A DNA stretch of 64,000 nt, taken from Henricia sp. BOLD:AAB3569 (Eukaryota; Echinodermata; Asteroidea; Spinulosida; Echinasteridae). Below are positions 22,339 through 35,787 of the stretch, piece after piece. The DNA is taken from positions 248,001 to 312,000 of the forward strand of contig JBBELK010000458.1 in assembly GCA_037783545.1 (NCBI GenBank). Direction: 5' to 3'. Position 1 is the first letter of the stretch. Every line of letters begins with the position of its first letter. The notes beneath the pieces are model-generated. The model was not told where the DNA came from, did not search any database, and saw only the letters and a list, made by a program, of their open reading frames with translations. The position numbers and the translations under genes are program-made.

Positions 22339-25247
22339 TAGTATGCCGACACTGAGTTTTAGCTACATTCGACAATAACTCGTTCGGTTTGAACTGGAAA
22401 CAGTTGAAATTTGCAGTATACGTTTGCGATGTAGATCTGTTTAAGCAGAAAAAATGCGAAGCTTGTCTGGAAATTCCTTCAGCTCCAAAATACCGATCAT
22501 ACCAGACGCAGTGTTCTCCGAAAGCGGGGTCTGTTTGTGCCAACAATTAGTGTGCCGGCACTGAGTTTTAGCTACATTCGACAATAACTCGGTCGGTTTG
22601 AACAGGAAACAGTTCAAATTTGCAGTATACGTTTGCGATGTAGTTCTGTTTAAGCAGAAAACATGCGAAGCTTGTCTGGAAATTCCTTCAGCTCCAAAAT
22701 TGCGATCATACCAGACGCAGTGTTCTCCGAAAGCGGGGTCTGTTTGTGCCAACAATTAGTGTGCCGGCACTGAGTTTTAGCTACATTCGACAATAACTCG
22801 GCCGGTTTGAACAGGAAACAGTTCAAATTTGCAGTATACGTTTGCGATGTAGTTCTGTTTAAGCAGAAAACATGCGAAGCTTGTCTGGAAATTCCTTCAG
22901 CTCCAAAATTGCGATCATACCAGACGCAGTGTTCTCCGAAAGCGTGGTCTGTTTGTGCCAAACAATTAGTGTGCCGGCACTGAGTTTTAGTTACATTTGA
23001 CAATAACTCGGTCGGTTTGAACGGGAAACAGTTCAAATTTGCAGTATACGTTTGCGATGTAGTTCTGTTTAAGCAGAACAAATGCGAAGCTTGTCTGGAA
23101 ATTCTTTCAGCTCCAAAATGTCGATCATACTAGACGCAGTGTTCTCCGAAAGCGGGGTCTGTTTGTGCCAACAATTAGTGTGCCGGCACTGAGTTTTAGC
23201 TACATTCGACAATAACTCGGTCGGTTTGAACGGGAAACAGTTCAAATTTGCAGTATACGTTTGCGATGTAGTTCTGTTTAAGCAGAAAAAATGCGAAGCT
23301 TGTCTGGAAATTCCTTCAGCTCCAAAATTGCGATCATACCAGACGCAGTGTTCTGCGAAAGCGTGGTCTGTTTGTGCCAACAATTAGCATGCCGACACTG
23401 AGTTTTAGCTACATTCGACAATAACTCGTTCGGTTTGAACTGGAAACAGTTCAAATTTGCAGTATACGTTTGCGATGTAGATCTGTTTAAGCAGACAAAA
23501 TGCGAAGCTTGTCTGGAAATTCCTTCAGCTCCAAAATTGCGATCATACCAGACGCAGTGTTCTCCGAAAGCGGCGTCTGTTTGTGCCAACAATTAGTGTG
23601 CCGGCACTGAGTTTTAGCTACATTCGACAATAACTCGGCCGGTTTGAACAGGAAACAGTTCAAATTTGCAGTATACGTTTGCGATGTAGTTCTGTTTAAG
23701 CAGAAAAAATGCGAAGCTTGTCTGGAAATTCCTTCAGCTCCAAAATTGCGATCATACCAGACGCAGTGTTCTCCGAAAGCGGGGTCTGTTTGTGCCAACA
23801 ATTAGTGTGCCGGCACTGAGTTTTAGCTACATTCGACAATAACTCGGCCGGTTTGAACAGGAAACAGTTCAAATTTGCAGTATACGTTTGCGTTGTAGAT
23901 CTGTTTAAGCAGAAAACATGCGAAGCTTGTCTGGAAATTCCTTCAGCTCCAAAATTGCGATCATACCAGACGCAGTGTTCTGCGAAAGCGTGGTCTGTTT
24001 GTGCCAACAATTAGCATGCCGACACTGAGTTTTAGCTACATTCGACAATAACTCGTTCGGTTTGAACTGGAAACAGTTCAAATTTGCAGTATACGTTTGC
24101 GATGTAGATCTGTTTAAGCAGACAAAATGCGAAGCTTGTCTGGAAATTCCTTCAGCTCCGAAATTGCGATCATACCAGACGCAGTGTTCTCCGAAAGCGG
24201 CGTCTGTTTGTGCCAACAATTAGTGTGCCGGCACTGAGTTTTAGCTACATTCGACAATAACTCGGCCGGTTTGAACAGGAAACAGTTCAAATTTGCAGTA
24301 TACGTTTGCGATGTAGTTCTGTTTAAGCAGAAAAAATGCGAAGCTTGTCTGGAAATTCCTTCAGCTCCAAAATTGCGATCATACCAGACGCAGTGTTCTC
24401 CGAAAGCGGGGTCTGTTTGTGCCAACAATTAGTGTGCCGGCACTGAGTTTTAGCTACATTCGACAATAACTCGGCCGGTTTGAACAGGAAACAGTTCAAA
24501 TTTGCAGTATACGTTTGCGATGTAGTTCTGTTTAAGCAGAAAACATGCGAAGCTTGTCTGGAAATTCCTTCAGCTCCAAAATTGCGATCATACCAGACGC
24601 AGTGTTCTCCGAAAGCGTGGTCTGTTTGTGCCAAACAATTAGTGTCCCGGCACTGAGTTTTAGTTACATTTGACAATAACTCGGTCGGTTTGAACGGGAA
24701 ACAGTTCAAATTTGCAGTATACGTTTGCGATGTAGTTCTGTTTAAGCAGAACAAATGCGAAGCTTGTCTGGAAATTATTTCAGCTCCAAAATTTCGATCA
24801 TACTAGACGCAGTGTTCTCCGAAAGCGGGGTCTGTTTGTGCCAACAATTAGTGTGCCGGCACTGAGTTTTAGCTACATTCGACAATAACTCGGTCGGTTT
24901 GAACAGGAAACAGTTCAAATTTGCAGTATACGTTTGCGTTGTAGATCTGTTTAAGCAGAAAACATGCGAAGCTTGTCTGGAAATTCCTTCAGCTCCAAAA
25001 TTGCGATCATACCAGACGCAGTGTTCTCCGAAAGCGGCGTCTGTTTGTGCCAACAATTAGTGTGCCGGCACTGAGTTTTAGTTACATTTGACAATAACTC
25101 GGTCGGTTTGAACGGGAAACAGTTCAAATTTGCAGTATACGTTTGCGATGTAGTTCTGTTTAAGCAGAAAAAATGCGAAGCTTGTCTGGAAATTCCTTCA
25201 GCTCCAAAATTGCGATCATACCAGACGCAGTGTTCTCCGAAAGCAAT
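22339..25247. repeat. HOR block 8, 14 monomers, 2909 bp
   Basis: Order f, j-like with GGTCGG and GGGG tail (22548), j, k (AAATGTCG), b-like, p, i, o-like, p, i, j, k, l, e. The first half (22339 to about 23593) matches 27321 onward at an offset of 4,982. The second half matches block 3. Confidence 0.87.
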
Positions 25248-27320
25248 TAGTATGCCGACACTGAGTTTTAGCTACATTCGACAATAACTCGTTCGGTTTG
25301 AACTGGAAACAGTTGAAATTTGCAGTATACGTTTGCGATGTAGATCTGTTTAAGCAGAAAAAATGCGAAGCTTGTCTGGAAATTCCTTCAGCTCCAAAAT
25401 ACCGATCATACCAGACGCAGTCTTCTCCGAAAGCGGGGTCTGTTTGTACCAACAATTAGTGTGCCGGCACTGAGTTTTAGCTACATTCGACAATAACTCG
25501 GTCGGTTTGAACTGGAAACAGTTCAAATTTGCAGTATACGTTTGCGTTGTAGATCTGTTTAAGCAGAAAACATGCGAAGCTTGTCTGGAAATTCCTTCAG
25601 CTCCAAAATTGCGATCATACCAGACGCAGTGTTCTGCGAAAGCGTGGTCTGTTTGTGCCAACAATTAGCATGCCGACACTGAGTTTTAGCTACATTCGAC
25701 AATAACTCGGTCGGTTTGAACGGGAAACAGTTCAAATTTGCAGTATACGTTTGCGATGTAGTTCTGTTTAAGCAGAAAAAATGCGAAGCTTGTCTGGAAA
25801 TTCCTTCAGCTCCAAAATTGCGATCATACCAGACGCAGTGTTCTGCGAAAGCGTGGTCTGTTTGTGCCAACAATTAGCATGCCGACACTGAGTTTTAGCT
25901 ACATTCGACAATAACTCGTTCGGTTTGAACTGGAAACAGTTGAAATTTGCAGTATACGTTTGCGTTGTAGATCTGTTTAAGCAGAAAACATGCGAAGCTT
26001 GTCTGGAAATTCCTTCAGCTCCAAAATTGCGATCATACCAGACGCAGTGTTCTGCGAAAACGTGGTCTGTTTGTGCCAACAATTAGCATGCCGACACTGA
26101 GTTTTAGCTACATTCGACAATAACTCGGTCGGTTTGAACAGGAAACAGTTCAAATGTGCAGTATACGTTTGCGATGTAGATCTGTTTAAGCAGACAAAAT
26201 GCGAAGCTTGTCTGGAAATTCCTTCAGCTCCAAACTTCCGATCATACCAGACGCAGTGTTCTCCGAAAGCAGCGTCTGTTTGTGCCAACAATTAGTTTGC
26301 CGGCACTGAGTTCTAGTTACATTTGACAATAACTCGGTCGGTTTGAACAGGAAACAGTTCAAATTTGCAGTATACGTTTGCGTTGTAGATCTGTTTAAGC
26401 AGAAAACATGCGAAGCTTGTCTGGAAATTCCTTCAGCTCCAAAATTGCGATCATACCAGACGCAGTGTTCTCCGAAAGCGTGGTCTGTTTGTGCCAAACA
26501 ATTAGTGTGCCGGCACTGAGTTTTAGTTACATTTGACAATAACTCGGTCGGTTTGAACGGGAAACAGTTCAAATTTGCAGTATACGTTTGCGATGTAGAT
26601 CTGTTTAAGCAGACAAAATGCGAAGCTTGTCTAGAAATTCCTTCAGCTCCAAACTTTCGATCATACCAGACGCAGTGTTCTCCGAAAGCGGGGTCTGTTT
26701 GTGCCAACAATTAGTGTGCCGGCACTGAGTTTTAGCTACATTCGACAATAACTCGGCCGGTTTGAACAGGAAACAGTTCAAATTTGCAGTATACGTTTGC
26801 GATGTAGTTCTGTTTAAGCAGAAAAAATGCGAAGCTTGTCTGGAAATTCCTTCAGCTCCAAAATTGCGATCATACCAGACGCAGTGTTCTCCGAAAGCGT
26901 GGTCTGTTTGTGCCAAACAATTAGTGTGCCGGCACTGAGTTTTAGCTACATTCGACAATAACTCGGTCGGTTTGAACAGGAAACAGTTCAAATTTGCAGT
27001 ATACGTTTGCGTTGTAGATCTGTTTAAGCAGAAAATATGCGAAGCTTGTCTGGAAATTCCTTTAGCTCCAAAATTGCGATCATACCAGACGCAGTGTTCT
27101 CCGAAAGCGGCGTCTGTTTGTGCCAACAATTAGTGTGCCGGCACTGAGTTTTAGTTACATTTGACAATAACTCGGTCGGTTTGAACGGGAAACAGTTCAA
27201 ATTTGCAGTATACGTTTGCGATGTAGTTCTGTTTAAGCAGAAAAAATGCGAAGCTTGTCTGGAAATTCCTTCAGCTCCAAAATTGCGATCATACCAGACG
27301 CAGTGTTCTCCGAAAGCAAT
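25248..27320. repeat. HOR block 9, 10 monomers, 2073 bp
   Basis: Order f a b c d g h, i/j hybrid (26712: A6 tract but GTGG tail with extra A), l with AAAATA, e. The first seven types repeat block 1, without m, n, o and p. Confidence 0.87.
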
Positions 27321-29602
27321 TAGTATGCCGACACTGAGTTTTAGCTACATTCGACAATAACTCGTTCGGTTTGAACTGGAAACAGTTGAAATTTGCAGTA
27401 TACGTTTGCGATGTAGATCTGTTTAAGCAGAAAAAATGCGAAGCTTGTCTGGAAATTCCTTCAGCTCCAAAATACCGATCATACCAGACGCAGTGTTCTC
27501 CGAAAGCGGGGTCTGTTTGTGCCAACAATTAGTGTGCCGGCACTGAGTTTTAGCTACATTCGACAATAACTCGGTCGGTTTGAACAGGAAACAGTTCAAA
27601 TTTGCAGTATACGTTTGCGATGTAGTTCTGTTTAAGCAGAAAACATGCGAAGCTTGTCTGGAAATTCCTTCAGCTCCAAAATTGCGATCATACCAGACGC
27701 AGTGTTCTCCGAAAGCGGGGTCTGTTTGTGCCAACAATTAGTGTGCCGGCACTGAGTTTTAGCTACATTCGACAATAACTCGGCCGGTTTGAACAGGAAA
27801 CAGTTCAAATTTGCAGTATACGTTTGCGATGTAGTTCTGTTTAAGCAGAAAACATGCGAAGCTTGTCTGGAAATTCCTTCAGCTCCAAAATTGCGATCAT
27901 ACCAGACGCAGTGTTCTCCGAAAGCGTGGTCTGTTTGTGCCAAACAATTAGTGTGCCGGCACTGAGTTTTAGTTACATTTGACAATAACTCGGTCGGTTT
28001 GAACGGGAAACAGTTCAAATTTGCAGTATACGTTTGCGATGTAGTTCTGTTTAAGCAGAACAAATGCGAAGCTTGTCTGGAAATTCTTTCAGCTCCAAAA
28101 TGTCGATCATACTAGACGCAGTGTTCTCCGAAAGCGGGGTCTGTTTGTGCCAACAATTAGTGTGCCGGCACTGAGTTTTAGCTACATTCGACAATAACTC
28201 GGTCGGTTTGAACGGGAAACAGTTCAAATTTGCAGTATACGTTTGCGATGTAGTTCTGTTTAAGCAGAAAAAATGCGAAGCTTGTCTGGAAATTCCTTCA
28301 GCTCCAAAATTGCGATCATACCAGACGCAGTGTTCTGCGAAAGCGTGGTCTGTTTGTGCCAACAATTAGCATGCCGACACTGAGTTTTAGCTACATTCGA
28401 CAATAACTCGTTCGGTTTGAACTGGAAACAGTTCAAATTTGCAGTATACGTTTGCGATGTAGATCTGTTTAAGCAGACAAAATGCGAAGCTTGTCTGGAA
28501 ATTCCTTCAGCTCCAAAATTGCGATCATACCAGACGCAGTGTTCTCCGAAAGCGGCGTCTGTTTGTGCCAACAATGAGTGTGCCGGCACTGAGTTTTAGC
28601 TACATTCGACAATAACTCGGCCGGTTTGAACTGGAAACAGTTCAAATTTGCAGTATACGTTTGCGATGTAGATCTGTTTAAGCAGACAAAATGCGAAGCT
28701 TGTCTGGAAATTCCTTCAGCTCCAAAATTGCGATCATACCAGACGCAGTGTTCTCCGAAAGCGGGGTCTGTTTGTGCCAACAATTAGTGTGCCGGCACTG
28801 AGTTTTAGCTACATTCGACAATAACTCGGCCGGTTTGAACAGGAAACAGTTCAAATTTGCAGTATACGTTTGCGATGTAGTTCTGTTTAAGCAGAAAACA
28901 TGCGAAGCTTGTCTGGAAATTCCTTCAGCTCCAAAATTGCGATCATACCAGACGCAGTGTTCTCCGAAAGCGTGGTCTGTTTGTGCCAAACAATTAGTGT
29001 GCCGGCACTGAGTTTTAGTTACATTTGACAATAACTCGGTCGGTTTGAACGGGAAACAGTTCAAATTTGCAGTATACGTTTGCGATGTAGTTCTGTTTAA
29101 GCAGAACAAATGCGAAGCTTGTCTGGAAATTCTTTCAGCTCCAAAATTTCGATCATACTAGACGCAGTGTTCTCCGAAAGCGGGGTCTGTTTGTGCCAAC
29201 AATTAGTGTGCCGGCACTGAGTTTTAGCTACATTCGACAATAACTCGGTCGGTTTGAACAGGAAACAGTTCAAATTTGCAGTATACGTTTGCGTTGTAGA
29301 TCTGTTTAAGCAGAAAACATGCGAAGCTTGTCTGGAAATTCCTTCAGCTCCAAAATTGCGATCATACCAGACGCAGTGTTCTCCGAAAGCGGCGTCTGTT
29401 TGTGCCAACAATTAGTGTGCCGGCACTGAGTTTTAGTTACATTTGACAATAACTCGGTCGGTTTGAACGGGAAACAGTTCAAATTTGCAGTATACGTTTG
29501 CGATGTAGTTCTGTTTAAGCAGAAAAAATGCGAAGCTTGTCTGGAAATTCCTTCAGCTCCAAAATTGCGATCATACCAGACGCAGTGTTCTCCGAAAGCA
29601 AT
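27321..29602. repeat. HOR block 10, 11 monomers, 2282 bp
   Basis: Order f, j-like (27530), j, k (AAATGTCG), b-like, p, p-like (28576: GGCCGG with GAACTGG and ACAAAA), j, k, l, e. A private AATGAG replaces AATTAG at 28574-28579, which opens a short plus-strand frame of no significance. Confidence 0.86.
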
Positions 29603-30438
29603 TAGTATGCCGACACTGAGTTTTAGCTACATTCGACAATAACTCGTTCGGTTTGAACTGGAAACAGTTGAAATTTGCAGTATACGTTTGCGATGTAGAT
29701 CTGTTTAAGCAGAAAAAATGCGAAGCTTGTCTGGAAATTCCTTCAGCTCCAAAATACCGATCATACCAGACGCAGTCTTCTCCGAAAGCGGGGTCTGTTT
29801 GTACCAACAATTAGTGTGCCGGCACTGAGTTTTAGCTACATTCGACAATAACTCGGTCGGTTTGAACTGGAAACAGTTCAAATTTGCAGTATACGTTTGC
29901 GTTGTAGATCTGTTTAAGCAGAAAACATGCGAAGCTTGTCTGGAAATTCCTTCAGCTCCAAAATTGCGATCATACCAGACGCAGTGTTCTGCGAAAGCGT
30001 GGTCTGTTTGTGCCAACAATTACCATGCCGACACTGAGTTTTAGCTACATTCGACAATAACTCGGTCGGTTTGAACGGGAAAAAGTTCAAATTTGCAGTA
30101 TACGTTTGCGATGTAGATCTGTTTAAGCAGAAAAAATGCGAAGCTTGTCTGGAAATTCCTTCAGCTCCAAAATACCGATCATACCAGACGCAGTCTTCTC
30201 CGAAAGCGGGGTCTGTTTGTACCAACAATTAGTGTGCCGGCACTGAGTTTTAGCTACATTCGACAATAACTCGGTCGGTTTGAACTGGAAACAGTTCAAA
30301 TTTGCAGTATACGTTTGCGTTGTAGATCTGTTTAAGCAGAAAACATGCGAAGCTTGTCTGGAAATTCCTTCAGCTCCAAAATTGCGATCATACCAGACGC
30401 AGTGTTCTGCGAAAGCGTGGTCTGTTTGTGCCAACAAT
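29603..30438. repeat. Tandem duplication of a 2-monomer unit (f a), 418 bp x 2
   Basis: Units 29603-30020 and 30021-30438. The second f is a hybrid whose left part (GAACGGG) is from a b-type and whose right part (TACCG, GTCTTCTCC, TACCAAC) is from f. Confidence 0.82.
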
Positions 30439-33314
30439 TAGCATGCCGACACTGAGTTTTAGCTACATTCGACAATAACTCGGTCGGTTTGAACGGGAAA
30501 CAGTTCAAATTTGCAGTATACGTTTGCGATGTAGTTCTGTTTAAGCAGAAAAAATGCGAAGCTTGTCTGGAAATTCCGTCAGCTCCAAAATTGCGATCAT
30601 ACCAGACGCAGTGTTCTGCGAAAGCGTGGTCTGTTTGTGCCAACAATTAGCATGCCGACACTGAGTTTTAGCTACATTCGACAATAACTCGGTCGGTTTG
30701 AACGGGAAACAGTTCAAATTTGCAGTATACGTTTGCGATGTAGTTCTGTTTAAGCAGCAAAAATGCGAAGCTTGTCTGGAAATTCCTTCAGCTCCAAAAT
30801 TTCGATCATACCAGACGCAGTGTTTTCCGAAAGCGGTGTCTGTTTGTGCCAACAATTAGTGTGCCGGCACTGAGTTTTAGCTACATTCGACAATAACTCG
30901 GTCGGTTTGAACAGGAAACAGTTCAAATTTGCAGTATACGTTTGCGATGTAGTTCTGTTTAAGCAGAAAAAATGCGAAGCTTGTCTGGAAAATCCTTCAG
31001 CTCCAAAATTGCGAAAGCGGCGTCTGTTTGTGCCAACAATTAGTGTGCCGGCACTGAGTTTTAGCTACATTCGACAATAACTCGGTCGGTTTGAACAGGA
31101 AACAGTTCAAATTTGCAGTATACGTTTGCGTTGTAGATCTGTTTAAGCAGAAAACATGCGAAGCTTGTCTGGAAATTCCTTCAGCTCCAAAATTGCGATC
31201 ATACCAGACGCAGTGTTCTGCGAAAGCGTGGTCTGTTTGTGCCAACAATTAGCATGCCGACACTGAGTTTTAGCTACATTCGACAATAACTCGTTCGGTT
31301 TGAACTGGAAACAGTTCAAATTTGCAGTATACGTTTGCGATGTAGATCTGTTTAAGCAGACAAAATGCGAAGCTTGTCTGGAAATTCCTTCAGCTCCAAA
31401 ATTGCGATCATACCAGACGCAGTGTTCTCCGAAAGCGGCGTCTGTTTGTGCCAACAATTAGTGTGCCGGCACTGAGTTTTAGCTACATTCGACAATAACT
31501 CGGCCGGTTTGAACAGGAAACAGTTCAAATTTGCAGTATACGTTTGCGATGTAGTTCTGTTTAAGCAGAAAAAATGCGAAGCTTGTCTGGAAATTCCTTC
31601 AGCTCCAAAATTGCGATCATACCAGACGCAGTGTTCTCCGAAAGCGGGGTCTGTTTGTGCCAACAATTAGTGTGCCGGCACTGAGTTTTAGCTACATTCG
31701 ACAATAACTCGGCCGGTTTGAACAGGAAACAGTTCAAATTTGCAGTATACGTTTGCGATGTAGTTCTGTTTAAGCAGAAAACATGCGAAGCTTGTCTGGA
31801 AATTCCTTCAGCTCCAAAATTGCGATCATACCAGACGCAGTGTTCTGCGAAAGCGTGGTCTGTTTGTGCCAACAATTAGCATGCCGACACTGAGTTTTAG
31901 CTACATTCGACAATAACTCGGTCGGTTTGAACGGGAAACAGTTCAAATTTGCAGTATACGTTTGCGATGTAGTTCTGTTTAAGCAGAAAAAATGCGAAGC
32001 TTGTCTGGAAATTCCGTCAGCTCCAAAATTGCGATCATACCAGACGCAGTGTTCTGCAAAAGCGTGGTCTGTTTGTGCCAACAATTAGCATGCCGACACT
32101 GAGTTTTAGCTACATTCGACAATAACTCGGTCGGTTTGAACGGGAAACAGTTCAAATTTGCAGTATACGTTTGCGATGTAGTTCTGTTTAAGCAGCAAAA
32201 ATGCGAAGCTTGTCTGGAAATTCCTTCAGCTCCAAAATTTCGATCATACCAGACGCAGTGTTCTCCGAAAGCGGTGTCTGTTTGTGCCAACAATTAGTGT
32301 GCCGGCACTGAGTTTTAGCTACATTCGACAATAACTCGGTCGGTTTGAACAGGAAACAGTTCAAATTTGCAGTATACGTTTGCGATGTAGTTCTGTTTAA
32401 GCAGAAAAAATGCGAAGCTTGTCTGGAAAATCCTTCAGCTCCAAAATTGCGAAAGCGGCGTCTGTTTGTGCCAACAATTAGTGTGCCGGCACTGAGTTTT
32501 AGCTACATTCGACAATAACTCGGTCGGTTTGAACAGGAAACAGTTCAAATTTGCAGTATACGTTTGCGTTGTAGATCTGTTTAAGCAGAAAACATGCGAA
32601 GCTTGTCTGGAAATTCCTTCAGCTCCAAAATTGCGATCATACCAGACGCAGTGTTCTGCGAAAGCGTGGTCTGTTTGTGCCAACAATTAGCATGCCGACA
32701 CTGAGTTTTAGCTACATTCGACAATAACTCGTTCGGTTTGAACTGGAAACAGTTCAAATTTGCAGTATACGTTTGCGATGTAGATCTGTTTAAGCAGACA
32801 AAATGCGAAGCTTGTCTGGAAATTCCTTCAGCTCCAAAATTGCGATCATACCAGACGCAGTGTTCTCCGAAAGCGGCGTCTGTTTGTGCCAACAATTAGT
32901 GTGCCGGCACTGAGTTTTAGCTACATTCGACAATAACTCGGCCGGTTTGAACAGGAAACAGTTCAAATTTGCAGTATACGTTTGCGATGTAGTTCTGTTT
33001 AAGCAGAAAAAATGCGAAGCTTGTCTGGAAATTCCTTCAGCTCCAAAATTGCGATCATACCAGACGCAGTGTTCTCCGAAAGCGGGGTCTGTTTGTGCCA
33101 ACAATTAGTGTGCCGGCACTGAGTTTTAGCTACATTCGACAATAACTCGGCCGGTTTGAACAGGAAACAGTTCAAATTTGCAGTATACGTTTGCGATGTA
33201 GTTCTGTTTAAGCAGAAAACATGCGAAGCTTGTCTGGAAATTCCTTCAGCTCCAAAATTGCGATCATACCAGACGCAGTGTTCTCCGAAAGCGTGGTCTG
33301 TTTGTGCCAAACAA
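30439..33314. repeat. Tandem duplication of a 7-monomer unit, 1438 bp x 2
   Basis: Units 30439-31876 and 31877-33314, order b m n o p i j. Both carry the rare CCGTCAGC (near 30577 and 32015) and GGAAAATCC. Differences seen: GTGTTTTCC near 30824 and CTGCAAAAGC near 32057. The first unit ends in a j/a hybrid, the second in a true j. Confidence 0.92.
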
Positions 33315-33733
33315 TTAGTGTGCCGGCACTGAGTTTTAGTTACATTTGACAATAACTCGGTCGGTTTGAACGGGAAACAGTTCAAATTTGCAGTATACGT
33401 TTGCGATGTAGTTCTGTTTAAGCAGAACAAATGCGAAGCTTGTCTGGAAATTCTTTCAGCTCCAAAATTTCGATCATACTAGACGCAGTGTTCTCCGAAA
33501 GCGGGGTCTGTTTGTGCCAAAAATTAGTGTGCCGGCACTGAGTTTTAGCTACATTCGACAATAACTCGGTCGGTTTGAACAGGAAACAGTTCAAATTTGC
33601 AGTATACGTTTGCGTTGTAGATCTGTTTAAGCAGAAAACATGCGAAGCTTGTCTGGAAATTCCTTCAGCTCCAAAATTGCGATCATACCAGACGCAGTGT
33701 TCTCCGAAAGCGGCGTCTGTTTGTGCCAACAAT

Positions 33734-35787
33734 TAGTGTGCCGGCACTGAGTTTTAGTTACATTTGACAATAACTCGGTCGGTTTGAACGGGAAACAGTT
33801 CAAATTTGCAGTATACGTTTGCGATGTAGTTCTGTTTAAGCAGAAAAAATGCGAAGCTTGTCTGGAAATTCCTTCAGCTCCAAAATTGCGATCATACCAG
33901 ACGCAGTGTTCTCCGAAAGCAATTAGTATGCCGACACTGAGTTTTAGCTACATTCGACAATAACTCGTTCGGTTTGAACTGGAAACAGTTGAAATTTGCA
34001 GTATACGTTTGCGATGTAGATCTGTTTAAGCAGAAAAAAATGCGAAGCTTGTCTGGAAATTCCTTCAGCTCCAAAATACCGATCATACCAGACGCAGTCT
34101 TCTCCGAAAGCGGGGTCTGTTTGTACCAACAATTAGTGTGCCGGCACTGAGTTTTAGCTACATTCGACAATAACTCGGTCGGTTTGAACTGGAAACAGTT
34201 CAAATTTGCAATATACGTTTGCGTTGTAGATCTGTTTAAGCAGAAAACATGCGAAGCTTGTCTGGAAATTCCTTCAGCTCCAAAATTGCGATCATACCAG
34301 ACGCAGTGTTCTGCGAAAGCGTGGTCTGTTTGTGCCAACAATTAGCATGCCGACACTGAGTTTTAGCTACATTCGACAATAACTCGGTCGGTTTGAACGG
34401 GAAACAGTTCAAATTTGCAGTATACGTTTGCGATGTAGTTCTGTTTAAGCAGAAAAAATGCGAAGCTTGTCTGGAAATTCCTTCAGCTCCAAAATTGCGA
34501 TCATACCAGACGCAGTGTTCTGCGAAAGCGTGGTCTGTTTGTGCCAACAATTAGCATGCCGACACTGAGTTTTAGCTACATTCGACAATAACTCGTTCGG
34601 TTTGAACTGGAAACAGTTGAAATTTGCAGTATACGTTTGCGATGTAGATCTGTTTAAGCAGAAAAAATGCGAAGCTTGTCTGGAAATTCCTTCAGCTCCA
34701 AAATTGCGATCATACCAGACGCAGTGTTCTCCGAAAGCGGCGTCTGTTTGTGCCAACAATTAGTGTGCCGGCACTGAGTTTTAGTTACATTTGACAATAA
34801 CTCGGTCGGTTTGAACGGGAAACAGTTCAAATTTGCAGTATACGTTTGCGATGTAGTTCTGTTTAAGCAGAAAAAATGCGAAGCTTGTCTGGAAATTCCT
34901 TCAGCTCCAAAATTGCGATCATACCAGACGCAGTGTTCTCCGAAAGCAATTAGTATGCCGACACTGAGTTTTAGCTACATTCGACAATAACTCGTTCGGT
35001 TTGAACTGGAAACAGTTGAAATTTGCAGTATACGTTTGCGATGTAGATCTGTTTAAGCAGAAAAAAATGCGAAGCTTGTCTGGAAATTCCTTCAGCTCCA
35101 AAATACCGATCATACCAGACGCAGTCTTCTCCGAAAGCGGGGTCTGTTTGTACCAACAATTAGTGTGCCGGCACTGAGTTTTAGCTACATTCGACAATAA
35201 CTCGGTCGGTTTGAACTGGAAACAGTTCAAATTTGCAGTATACGTTTGCGTTGTAGATCTGTTTAAGCAGAAAACATGCGAAGCTTGTCTGGAAATTCCT
35301 TCAGCTCCAAAATTGCGATCATACCAGACGCAGTGTTCTGCGAAAGCGTGGTCTGTTTGTGCCAACAATTAGCATGCCGACACTGAGTTTTAGCTACATT
35401 CGACAATAACTCGGTCGGTTTGAACGGGAAACAGTTCAAATTTGCAGTATACGTTTGCGATGTAGTTCTGTTTAAGCAGAAAAAATGCGAAGCTTGTCTG
35501 GAAATTCCTTCAGCTCCAAAATTGCGATCATACCAGACGCAGTGTTCTGCGAAAGCGTGGTCTGTTTGTGCCAACAATTAGCATGCCGACACTGAGTTTT
35601 AGCTACATTCGACAATAACTCGTTCGGTTTGAACTGGAAACAGTTGAAATTTGCAGTATACGTTTGCGATGTAGATCTGTTTAAGCAGAAAAAATGCGAA
35701 GCTTGTCTGGAAATTCCTTCAGCTCCAAAATACCGATCATACCAGACGCAGTGTTCTCCGAAAGCGGGGTCTGTTTGTACCAACAAT
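33734..35787. repeat. Tandem duplication of a 5-monomer unit, 1027 bp x 2
   Basis: Units 33734-34760 and 34761-35787, order e f a b plus a fifth monomer that differs (c/l hybrid versus f). Both f copies have the seven-A tract. Private change in the first unit: GCAATATACG near 34210. Confidence 0.9.
33924..34950. repeat. HOR block 12, 5 monomers, 1027 bp
   Basis: Order f (210 bp, seven A), a, b, c/l hybrid (34552: TTGAAA left part, TTGCG and GGCG right part), e. It is half of a 1027-bp tandem duplication with the start of block 13. Confidence 0.87.

Larger units (their letters stand above)
29603..33923. repeat. HOR block 11, 21 monomers, 4321 bp, with two tandem duplications
   Basis: Order f a f a, then b m n o p i j twice, then k l e. 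The second f (30021) is a b/f hybrid with TACCATGCC head and GAACGGGAAAAAG. The first j (31668) is a j/a hybrid of 209 bp; the second (33106) is a normal 210-bp j. Both 184-bp copies read GGAAAATCC. Confidence 0.88.
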
